This document shows, piece after piece, positions 53,001-64,000 of a DNA stretch of 64,000 nt (position 1 is its first letter; each line of letters opens with the position of its first letter). A model generated the notes under the pieces. The model saw only the letters and a program-made list of their open reading frames with translations, ran no database searches and was not told the origin of the DNA. Source of the stretch: Balanoglossus misakiensis. Lineage: Eukaryota > Hemichordata. The stretch lies in NCBI GenBank assembly GCA_040954595.2, contig CM082589.2, positions 9,920,001 to 9,984,000 of the forward strand, in the 5' to 3' direction. A program made the translations under genes and the position numbers.

Positions 53001-53775
53001 ATGATTTTCACCATGATTTTTTTCAAAAATCGACGAAATTTTGAGATTTCGCAAAGTTGAAAATTTGACATTTGTTGATGATTTTCATGAGCTATAGCCC
53101 ATGATTTTTTTTTCAAAATCGACGAACCCATGTTTTTTTTTCAAAAATCGACGATATTTTGAGATTTCGCAAAGTTGAAAATTTGACATTTGTTGATGAT
53201 TTTCATGAGCTATAGCCCATGATTTTTTATTTCAAAAATCGACGAAATTTTGAGATTTGCAAAGTCGAACATTGGTCATTTTGATGATTTTCACCCATTT
53301 TTTTTTTCAAAAATCGACGAACCCATAATTTTTTTTCAAAATCGACGAAATTTTGAGATTTTGCAAAGTCGAAAATTTGTCATTTTTTGATGATTTTCAT
53401 CCATGTTTTTTTTCACAATTCAACGAACCCATGATTGTTTTCAAAATCGACGAAATTTTGAGATTTTGCAAGAACCCATGATTTTTTTCAAATTCGACGA
53501 AATTTTGAGATTTTGCAAAGTCGAAAATTTGTCATTTTTTGATGATTTTCACCCATGATTTTTTGCAAAAATCGACGAACCCATGATTTTTTTCCAAAAT
53601 CGACGAAATTTTGAGATTTTGCAAAGTCGAAAATTTGTCATTTTTTGATGATTTTCATCCATGTTTTTTTTTTCAAAATTCAACGAACCCATGATTTTTT
53701 TCAAAATCGACGAAATTTTGAGATTTTGCAAGAACCCATGATTTTTTTCAAAATCGACGAAATATTGAGATTTTG
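50072..53775 (-). repeat. Satellite C, left arm (inverted orientation)
   Basis: AT-rich tandem repeat of about 78 bp. Read on this strand the unit is ATTTTTTGATGATTTTCACC...CGACGAAATTTTGAGATTTTGC, the reverse complement of the right-arm unit. A longer variant adds a segment of about 29 bp with CGAACCCATG. A block of about 390 bp near 51,110-51,500 is repeated at 51,505-51,895. A variant with CATGAGCTATAGCC appears near 51,065, 52,435, 53,085 and 53,210. Confidence 0.95.
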
Positions 53776-56700
53776 CAAAATCTCAAAATTTCGTCGATTT
53801 TGAAAAAAAATCATGGGTTCGTCGATTTTTGAAAAAAAACATGGGAGAAAATCTTCAAAAAATGGGAATTTTGTCGATTTTTGAAAAAAAAAATCATGGG
53901 TGAAAATCATCAAAAAATGACAAATTTTCGACTTTGCAAAATCTCAAAATTTCGTCGATTTTTGAGAAAAATCATGGGTGAAAATCATCAAAAAATGACA
54001 AATTTTCGACTTTGCAAAATCTCAAAATTTCGTCGATTTTTGAAAAAAAACATGGATGAAAATCATCGAAAAATGACAAATTTTCGACTGCAAAATCTCA
54101 AAATTTTGTCGATTTTGAAAAAAGTATGGGTTCGTCGATTTTTAAAAAAAATCATGGGTGAAAATCATCAAAAAATGACAAATTTTCGACTTTGCAAGAA
54201 CTTCGAGATTTTCGTCGATTTTTGAAAAAAAAAATCGTGGGGGGGGGGGGGAAATCATAAAAAAATGACAAATTTTCGACTTTGCAAAATCTCAAAATAT
54301 CGTCGATTTTGGAAAAAAAAACATGGGTTCGTCGAAAAAAAAACATGGGTGAAAATCATCAAAAAATGACAAATTTTCGACTTTGCAAAATCTCAAAAGT
54401 CCGTCGATTTAAAAAAAAAACATGGGTGAAAATCTTCAAAAAATGACAAATTTTCGACTTTGCAAAAACTCAAAATTTCGTCGATTTTTGAAAAAAAATG
54501 GGTGAAAATCATCAAAAAATGACAAATTTTCGACTGCACAATCTTAAAATTTCGTAAATTTTTGAAAAAAAATCATGGGTAAAAATCATCAATAAATGAA
54601 AAATGTTCGACTTTGCAAAATCTCAAAATTTCGTCGATTTTTGAAAAAAATCATGGGTGAAAATCATCAAAAAATGACAAATTTTCGACTTTGCAAAATT
54701 TTCAAAAATTCGTCGATTTTTGAAAAAAAAATGGGTTATAGCTGATGAAAATCATCAACAAATGACAAATTTTTGACTGCAAAATCTCAAAATTTCGTCG
54801 ATTTTTGAAAAAAAAACATGGATGAAAATCATCAAAAAATGACAAATTTTCGACTGCAAAATCTCAAAATTTTGTCGATTTTGAAAAAAGTATGGGTTCG
54901 TCGATTTTTAAAAAAAATCATGGCTGAAAATCATCAAAAAATGACAAATTTTCGACTTTGCAAGAACTTCGAGATTTTCGTCGATTTTTGAAAAAAAAAA
55001 TCGTGGGGGGGGGGGGAAATCATAAAAAAATGACAAATTTTCGACTTTGCAAAATCTCAATATATCGTCGATTTTGGAAAAAAAAAAAACATGGGTTCGT
55101 CGAAAAAAAACGGGTGAAAATCATCAAAAAATGACAAATTTTCGAATTTGCAAAATCTCAAAAGTCCGTCGATTTTGAAAAAAAACATGGGTGAAAATCT
55201 TCAAAAAATGATTCTTGAAAAAAAATGGGTGAAAATCATCAAAAATGACAAAGTTTCGACTTTGCAAAATCTCAAAATTTCATCGATTTCTGAAAAAAAT
55301 CATAGGGGAAAATCATCAAAAAATGACAAATTTTCGACTGCAAAATCTTAAAATTTCGTCAATTTTTGAAAAAAATCATGGGTAAAAATCATCAATAAAT
55401 GAAAAATTTTCGACTTTGCAAAATCTCAAAATTTCGTCGATTTTTGAAAAAAATCATGGGTGAAAATCATCAAAAAATGACAAATTTTCGACTTTGCAAA
55501 ATTTTCAAAAATTCGTTGATTTTTGAAAAAAAAATGGGTTATAGCTTATGAAAATCATCAACAAATGACAAATTTTCGACTTTGCAAAATCTCAAAATTT
55601 CGTCGATTTTGAAAAAAATCATGGGTTCGTCGATTTTTGAAAAAAAACATGGGTGAAAATCTTCAAAAAATGACAAATTTTCGACTTTACAAAAACTGAA
55701 AATTTCGTCGATTTTTGAAAAAAATAATGAGTGAAAATCATCAAAAAAGACAAAGTTTCGACTTTGCAAAATCTCAAAATTTCGTCGATTTCTGAAAAAA
55801 ATCATGGGTAAAATCGTCAAAAAAAGACAGATTTTCGACAGCAAAATCTTAAAATTTCGTCAATTTTTGAAAAAAAATCATGGGTAAAAATCATCAAAAA
55901 ATGACAAATTTTCGACTTTGCAAAATCTCAAAATTTCGTCAATTTTTGAAAAAAAAATCGTGGGGGGGGGGAAATCATCAAAAAAATGACAAATTTTCGA
56001 CTTTGCAAAATTTTGAAAAATTCGTCGATTTAAAAAAAAAAACATGGGTTCGTCCATTTTTGAAAAAAAAAACATGGGTGAAAATCATCAACAAATGACA
56101 AATGTTCAACTTTGCAAAATCTCAAAATTTCGTAGATTTTTGAAAAAAAAAATCGTGGGGGGGGGGGGGGGGAAATCATCAAAAAAATTACAAATTTTCG
56201 ACTTAACAAAATTTTCAAAAATTCGTCGATTTTTGAAAAAAAAAACATGGGTTCGTCCATTTTTGAAAAAAAAAACATGGGTGAAAATCTTCAACAAATG
56301 ACAAATGTTCAACTTTGCAAAATCTCAAAATATTGTCGATTTTTGAAAAAAAATCATGGGTTCGTTGATTTTTGAAAAAAAAACGGGTGAAAATCATCAA
56401 AAAATTACAAATGTTCGTCTTTGCAAAATCTCAAAATTTCGTCGATTTTTGAAAAATAAAATCATGGGTAAAAATCATCAAAAAAATACAAATTTTCGAC
56501 TTTGCAAAATCTAAAAATTTTGTCGATTTTTGAAAAAAATCATGGGTGAAAATTATCAAAAAATGACAAATTTTCGACTTTGCAAAATCTCAAAATTTCG
56601 TAGATTTTTGAAAAAAAATCATGGGTTCGTTGATTTTTGAAAAAAAAACATGGGTGAAAATCATCAAAAAATTACAAATTTTCGAATTTGCAAAATCTCA

Positions 56701-59700
56701 AAATTTCGTCGATTTTTGAAAAAAAAACATGGGTGAAAATCATCAAAAAATGACAAATTTTCGACTTTGCAAAATCTCAAAATTTCGTAAATTTTTGAAA
56801 AAAAGTCATGGGTGAAAATCATAAAAAAATTACAAATTTTCGTCTTTGCAAAATCTCAAAATTTCGTCGATTTTTGAAAAAAAAAATCATGGGTAAAAAT
56901 CATCAAAAAATTACAAATTTTCGACTTTGCAAAATCTAAAAATTTTGTCGATTTTTGAAAAAAATCATGGGTGAAAATCATCAAAAAATGACAAATTTTC
57001 GACTTTGCAAAATCTCAAAATTTCGTCGATTTTTGAAAAAAATCATGGGTTCGTTCAATTTTGAAAAAAAAACATGGGTGAAAATCATCAAAAAATTACA
57101 AATTTTCGACTTTGCAAAATCTCAAAATTTTGTCGATTTTTGAAAAAAAATCATGGGTGAAAATCATTAATAAATGACAAATTTTCGACTTTGCAAAATC
57201 TCAAAATTTCGTCGATTTTTGAAAAAAAATCATGGGTGAAAATCATCAAAAAATTACAAATTTTCGACTTTGCAAAATCTCAAAATTTCGTCGATTTTTG
57301 AGAAAAATCATGGGTGAAAATCATCAAAAAATGACAAATTTTCGACTTTGCAAAATCTCAAAATTTTGTCGATTTTTGAAAAAAAATCATGGGTTCGTTG
57401 ATTTTTGAAAAAAAACATGGGTGAAAATCATCAAAAAATTACAAATTTTCGAATTTGCAAAATCTCAAAATTTCGTCGATTTTGGAAAAAAAAACATGGG
57501 TGAAAATCATCAAAAAATTACAAATTTTCGACTTTGCAAAATCTCAAAATTTCGTAGATTTTGGAAAAAAAAATCATGGGTTCGTCGATTTTTGAAAAAA
57601 ATCATGGGTGAAAATCATCAAAAAATGACAAATTTTCGTCTTTGCAAAATCCCAAAATTTGGTCGATTTTTGAAAAACAAAATCATGGGAAAAAATCATC
57701 AAAAAATGACAAATTTTCGACTTTGCAAAATCTCAAAATTTCGTAAATTTTTGAAAAAAAGTCATGGGTGAAAATCATCAAAAAATTACAAATTTTCGTC
57801 TTTGCAAAATCTCAAAATTTCGTCGATTTTTGAAAAAAAAAATCATGGGTAAAAATCATCAAAAAATTACAAATTTTCGACTTTGGAAAATCTAAAAATT
57901 TTGTCGATTTTTGAAAAAAACAATCATGGTGAAAATCATCAAAAAATGACAAATTTTCGACTTTGCAAAATCTCAAAATGTCAATTTTTTAAAAAAATCA
58001 TGAGTTCGTTGATTTTAAAAAAAAAACATTGGTGTCAATTTTTTAAAAAAATCATGGGTTCGTTGATTTTTAAAAAAAAACATTGGTGAAAATCATCAAA
58101 AAATTACAAATTTTCGACTTTGCAAAATCTCAAAATTTCGTACATTTTTGAAAAAAAATCATGGGTGAAAATCATCAAAAAATGACAAATTTTCGTCTTT
58201 GCAAAATCTCAAAATTTCGTCATTTTTTAAAAAAAAATCATGGTGAAAATCATCAAAAAATGACAAATTGTCGACTTTGCAAAATCTAAAAATTTTGTCG
58301 ATTTTTGAAAAAAATCATGGGTGAAAATAATCAAAAAATGACAAATTTTCGACTTTGCAAAATCTCAAAATTTCGTCGATTTTTGAAAAAAATCATGGGT
58401 GAAAATCATCAAAAAATGACAAATTTTCGACTTTGCAAAATCTCAAAATTTTGTCGATTTTTGAAAAAAAATCATGGGTTCGTTGATTTTTGAAAAAAAA
58501 CATGGGTGAAAATCATCAAAAAATTACAAATTTTCGAATTTGCAAAATCTCAAAATTTCGTCGATTTTTGAAAAAAAAAACATGGGTGAAAATCATCAAA
58601 AAATGACAAATTTTCGACTTTGCAAAATCTCAAAATTTCGTAAATTTTTGAAAAAAAGTCATGGGTGAAAATCATCAAAAAATTAAAAAGTTTCGTCTTT
58701 GCAAAATCTCAAAAAATCGTCGATTTTTGAAAAAAAAAATCATGGGTAAAAATCATCAAAAAATTACAAATTTTCGACTTTGCAAAATCTAAAAATTTTG
58801 TCGATTTTTGAAAAAAATCATGGGTGAAAATCATCAAAAAATGACAAATTTTCGACTTTGCAAAATCTCAAAATTTCGTCGATTTTTGAAAAAAATCATG
58901 GGTGAAAATCATCAAAAAATGACAAATTTTCGACTTTGCAAAATCTCAAAATTTCGTAAATTTTTGAAAAAAAGTCATGGGTGAAAATCATCAAAAAATT
59001 AAAAAGTTTCGTCTTTGCAAAATCTCAAAATTTCGTCGATTTTTGAAAAAAAAATCATGGGTAAAAATCATCAAAAAATTACAAATTTTCGACTTTGCAA
59101 AATCTAAAAATTTTGTCGATTTTTGAAAAAAATCATGGGTGAAAATCATCAAAAAATGACAAATTTTCGACTTTGCAAAATCTCAAAATTTCGTCGATTT
59201 TTGAAAAAAATCATGGGTGAAAATCATCAAAAAATGACAAATTTTCGACTTTGCAAAATCTTAAATTTCGTCGATTTTTGAAAAAAATCATGGGTGAAAA
59301 TCATCAAAAAATGACAAATTTTTGACTTTGCAAAATCTCAAAATTTCGTCGATTTTTGAGAAAAATCATAGGAAAAAATTATCAAAAAATGACAAATTTT
59401 CGACTTTGCAAAATCTCAAAATTTCGTCGATTTTTGAAAAAAATCATGGGTGAAAATCATCAAAAAATGACAAATTTTCGACTTTGCAAAATCTTAAATT
59501 TCGTCGATTTTTGAAAAAAATCATGGGTGAAAATCATCAAAAAATGACAAATTTTTGACTTTGCAAAATCTCAAAATTTCGTCGATTTTTGAGAAAAATC
59601 ATGGGTGAAAATCATCAAAAAATGACAAATTTTCGTCTTTGCAAAATCTCAAAATTTGGTCGATTTTTGAAAAAAAAAATCATGGGTAAAAATCATCAAA

Positions 59701-62700
59701 AAATGACAAATTTTCGACTTTGCAAAATCTCAAATTTCTTCGATTTTTGAAAAGAATCATGGGTGAAAATCATCAAAAAATGACAAATTTTCGACTTTGC
59801 AAAATCTCAAAATTTCGTCGATTTTTGAGAAAAATCATGGGTGAAAATCATCAAAAAACGACAAATTTTCGTCTTTGCAAAATCTCAAAATTTCGTCGAT
59901 TTTTGAAAAAAATCATGGGTGAAAATCATCAAAAAATGACAATTTTTTGTCTTTGCAAAATCTCAAAATTTGGTCGATTTTTGAAAAACAAAATCATGGG
60001 AAAAAATCATCAAAAAATGACAAATTTTCGACTTTGCAAAATCTCAAAATTTCGTCGATTTTGGAAAAAAAAACATGGGTGAAAATCATCAAAAAATGAC
60101 AAATTTTCGAATTTGCAAAATCTCAAAATTTCGTCGATTTTTGAAAAAAATCATGGGTTCGTTCAATTTTGAAAAAAAACATGGGTGAAAATCATCAAAA
60201 AATTACAAATTTTCGACTTTGCAAAATCTCAAAATTTTGTCGATTTTTGAAAAAAAATCATGGGTGAAAATCATTAATAAATGACAAATTTTCGACTTTG
60301 CAAAATCTCAAAATTTCGTCGATTTTTGAAAAAAATCATGGGTGAAAACCTTAAAAAAATTACAAATTTTCGACTTTGCAAAATCTCAAAATTTCGTCGA
60401 TTTTTGAGAAAAATCATGGGTGAAAATCATCAAAAAATGACAAATTTTCGACTTTGCAAAATCTCAAAATTTTGTCGATTTTTGAAAAAAAATCATGGGT
60501 TCGTTGATTTTTGAAAAAAAACATGGGTGAAAATCATCAAAAAATTACAAATTTTCGAATTTGCAAAATCTCAAAATTTTGTCGATTTTTGAAAAAAATC
60601 ATGGGTGAAAATCATCAAAAAATGACACATTTTCGACTTTGCAAAATCTCAAAATTTCGTCGATTTTTGAAAAAAATCATGGGTTCGTTCAATTTTGAAA
60701 AAAAATATGGGTGAAAATCATCAAAAAATTACAAATTTTCGTCTTTGCAAAATCTCAAAATTTCGTCGATTTTTGAAAAAAAAAATCATGGGTAAAAATC
60801 ATCAAAAAATTACAAATTTTCGACTTTGCAAAATCTCAAAATTTCGTCGATTTTTGAAAAAAATCATGGGTGAAAATCATCAAAAAATGACAAATTTTCG
60901 ACTTTGCAAAATCTCAAAATTTCGTAAATTTTTGAAAAAAAGTCATGGGTGAAAATCATCAAAAAATTAAAAAGTTTCGTCTTTGCAAAATCTCAAAATT
61001 TCGTCGATTTTTGAAAAAAAAATCATGGGTAAAAATCATCAAAAAATTACAAATTTTCGACTTTGCAAAATCTAAAAATTTTGTCGATTTTTGAAAAAAA
61101 TCATGGGTGAAAATCATCAAAAAATGACAAATTTTCGACTTTGCAAAATCTCAAAATTTCGTCGATTTTTGAAAAAAATCATGGGTGAAAATCATCAAAA
61201 AATGACAAATTTTCGACTTTGCAAAATCTTAAATTTCGTCGATTTTTGAAAAAAATCATGGGTGAAAATCATCAAAAAATGACAAATTTTTGACTTTGCA
61301 AAATCTCAAAATTTCGTCGATTTTTGAGAAAAATCATAGGAAAAAATTATCAAAAAATGACAAATTTTCGACTTTGCAAAATCTCAAAATTTCGTCGATT
61401 TTTGAAAAAAATCATGGGTGAAAATCATCAAAAAATGACAAATTTTCGACTTTGCAAAATCTTAAATTTCGTCGATTTTTGAAAAAAATCATGGGTGAAA
61501 ATCATCAAAAAATGACAAATTTTTGACTTTGCAAAATCTCAAAATTTCGTCGATTTTTGAGAAAAATCATGGGTGAAAATCATCAAAAAATGACAAATTT
61601 TCGTCTTTGCAAAATCTCAAAATTTGGTCGATTTTTGAAAAAAAAAATCATGGGTAAAAATCATCAAAAAATGACAAATTTTCGACTTTGCAAAATCTCA
61701 AAATGTCAATTTTTTAAAAAAATCATGAGTTCGTTGATTTTAAAAAAAAAACATTGGTGTCAATTTTTTAAAAAAATCATGGGTTCGTTGATTTTTAAAA
61801 AAAAACATTGGTGAAAATCATCAAAAAATTACAAATTTTCGACTTTGCAAAGTCTCAAAATTTCGTACATTTTTGAAAAAAAATCATGGGTGAAAATCAT
61901 CAAAAAATGACAAATTTTCGTCTTTGCAAAATCTCAAAATTTCGTCATTTTTTAAAAAAAAATCATGGTGAAAATCATCAAAAAATGACAAATTGTCGAC
62001 TTTGCAAAATCTAAAAATTTTGTCGATTTTTGAAAAAAATCATGGGTGAAAATAATCAAAAAATGACAAATTTTCGACTTTGCAAAATCTCAAAATTTCG
62101 TCGATTTTTGAAAAAAATCATGGGTGAAAATCATCAAAAAATGACAAATTTTCGACTTTGCAAAATCTCAAAATTTTGTCGATTTTTGAAAAAAAATCAT
62201 GGGTTCGTTGATTTTTGAAAAAAAACATGGGTGAAAATCATCAAAAAATTACAAATTTTCGAATTTGCAAAATCTCAAAATTTCGTCGATTTTTGAAAAA
62301 AAAAACATGGGTGAAAATCATCAAAAAATGACAAATTTTCGACTTTGCAAAATCTCAAAATTTCGTAAATTTTTGAAAAAAAGTCATGGGTGAAAATCAT
62401 CAAAAAATTAAAAAGTTTCGTCTTTGCAAAATCTCAAAAAATCGTCGATTTTTGAAAAAAAAAAATCATGGGTAAAAATCATCAAAAAATTACAAATTTT
62501 CGACTTTGCAAAATCTAAAAATTTTGTCGATTTTTGAAAAAAATCATGGGTGAAAATCATCAAAAAATGACAAATTTTCGACTTTGCAAAATCTCAAAAT
62601 TTCGTCGATTTTGAAAAAAATCATGGGTGAAAATCATCAAAAAATGACAAATTTTCGACTTTGCAAAATCTCAAAATTTCGTAAATTTTTGAAAAAAAAT

Positions 62701-64000
62701 CATGGGTGAAAATCATCAAAAAATTAAAAAGTTTCGTCTTTGCAAAATCTCAAAATTTCGTCGATTTTTGAAAAAAAAAATCATGGGTAAAAATCATCAA
62801 AAAATTACAAATTTTCGACTTTGCAAAATCTAAAAATTTTGTCGATTTTTGAAAAAAATCATGGGTGAAAATCATCAAAAAATGACAAATTTTCGACTTT
62901 GCAAAATCTCAAAATTTCGTCGATTTTTGAAAAAAATCATGGGTGAAAATCATCAAAAAATGACAAATTTTCGACTTTGCAAAATCTTAAATTTCGTCGA
63001 TTTTTGAAAAAAATCATGGGTGAAAATCATCAAAAAATGACAAATTTTTGACTTTGCAAAATCTCAAAATTTCGTCGATTTTTGAGAAAAATCATAGGAA
63101 AAAATTATCAAAACATGACAAATTTTCGACTTTGCAAAATCTCAAAATTTCGTCGATTTTTGAAAAAAATCATGGGTGAAAATCATCAAAAAATGACAAA
63201 TTTTCGACTTTGCAAAATCTTAAATTTCGTCGATTTTTGAAAAAAATCATGGGTGAAAATCATCAAAAAATGACAAATTTTTGACTTTGCAAAATCTCAA
63301 AATTTCGTCGATTTTTGAGAAAAATCATGGGTGAAAATCATCAAAAAATGACAAATTTTCGTCTTTGCAAAATCTCAAAATTTGGTCGATTTTTGAAAAA
63401 AAAAATCATGGGTAAAAATCATCAAAAAATGACAAATTTTCGACTTTGCAAAATCTCAAATTTCGTCGATTTTTGAAAAGAATCATGGGTGAAAATCATC
63501 AAAAAATGACAAATTTTCGAATTTGCAAAATCTCAAAATTTCGTCGATTTTTGAAAAAAATCATGGGTTCGTTCAATTTTGAAAAAAAACATGGGTGAAA
63601 ATCATCAAAAAATTACAAATTTTCGACTTTGCAAAATCTCAAAATTTTGTCGATTTTTGAAAAAAAATCATGGGTGAAAATCATTAATAAATGACAAATT
63701 TTCGACTTTGCAAAATCTCAAAATTTCGTCGATTTTTGAAAAAAAATCATGGGTGAAAATCATCAAAAAATTACAAATTTTCGACTTTGCAAAATCTCAA
63801 AATTTCGTCGATTTTTGAGAAAAATCATGGGTGAAAATCATCAAAAAATGACAAATTTTCGACTTTGCAAAATCTCAAAATTTTGTCGATTTTTGAAAAA
63901 AAATCATGGGTTCGTTGATTTTTGAAAAAAAACATGGGTGAAAATCATCAAAAAATTACAAATTTTCGAATTTGCAAAATCTCAAAATTTTGTCGATTTT
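53776..64000 (+). repeat. Satellite C, right arm
   Basis: Same monomer as the left arm in opposite orientation (GACAAATTTTCGACTTTGCA, AAATCTCAAAATTTCGTCG, ATTTTTGAAAAAAATCATGG, GTGAAAATCATCAAAAAAT; about 78 bp), continuing off the window. Differences among monomers are mainly A-run lengths, TTCGTCGA/TTCGTAAA/TTTGTCGA variants and the optional GGGTTCGTTGATTTTTG insert. Because 78 is a multiple of three, repeating 26-residue frames (GENHQKMTNFRLCKISKFRR) stay open for up to 120 codons. They are broken by A-run indels and are not genes. Confidence 0.95.
57976..64000 (+). repeat. 3,725-bp higher-order repeat in satellite C
   Basis: A distinctive variant (AAATGTCAATTTTTTAAAAA) at 57,976 recurs at 61,701. 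Other markers, such as AAAAAATCGTCGATTTTTG near 58,711 and 62,436 and a TTTGGTCGA variant at about 59,653 and 63,378, keep the same 3,725-bp offset. Two copies are thus seen, the second running to the window end. Within each copy, sub-blocks such as the AATCTTAAATTTCGTCG monomers are themselves repeated. Confidence 0.8.

Noticed and set aside
53881-62218. Lysine-rich repeat proteins with 26-residue units (GENHQKMTNFRLCKISKFRR)
   Set aside because: The 78-bp satellite period is a multiple of three, so frames stay open by chance. A-run indels break them irregularly and both strands show similar frames.

Overview
This window reads as non-coding-rich animal nuclear DNA. It has GT-AG introns in a multi-exon gene, two Ty3/Gypsy-type LTR retrotransposons, tRNA-derived SINE-like copies, several families of terminal-inverted-repeat (TIR) elements, and two large satellite fields. 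One retrotransposon has the pol order protease - integrase - reverse transcriptase. As far as I recall, this marks the Gmr1-like group described from deuterostomes, so an invertebrate deuterostome (hemichordate, echinoderm or cephalochordate) is my best guess. The sequence alone does not settle the species. Layout, left half: 1-9,302 is a tandem array of a monomer of about 190 bp (satellite A) with kilobase-scale higher-order duplications. 9,303-13,530 is a mosaic of SINE-like copies, a repeat of about 175 bp, a 140-bp palindrome and a TTAA-flanked MITE. A multi-exon gene (transposase-like protein, possibly domesticated or an old DNA transposon) runs on the + strand from 13,825 to at least 24,934. 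Its introns hold a hairpin MITE, a TTAA-flanked TIR element and a complete 5.0-kb LTR retrotransposon with identical LTRs. 25,144-30,354 repeats the mosaic theme, including a second copy of the segment found at 11.9-13.5 kb. Layout, right half: a segment of about 1.97 kb is present twice in direct orientation (30,355-32,323 and 47,123-49,090), each with a possible last exon of a single-pass membrane protein. Between the copies lies a decayed Gmr1-like retrotransposon (tRNA-Pro-type primer site at 33,837; gag and protease to 35,945; integrase then reverse transcriptase from 41,422). It is split by a 5,473-bp CACTA-like DNA transposon (35,946-41,418) with CACT-type ends, a 3-bp ACA target duplication, a minus-strand transposase-like gene and a divergent + strand ORF of unknown function. 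Several small TIR/hairpin elements occupy 44.7-47.0 kb. From 50,072 to the window end is an AT-rich satellite (satellite C, monomer about 78 bp) in two opposite orientations meeting head to head at 53,775/53,776. The right arm carries a 3,725-bp higher-order duplication. Almost everything here is mobile or repetitive DNA. The most novel-looking object is the CACTA-like element with its unfamiliar proteins; the most striking structure is the inverted satellite. Several frame breaks fall in A or T homopolymers, so some may be sequencing errors rather than real decay.
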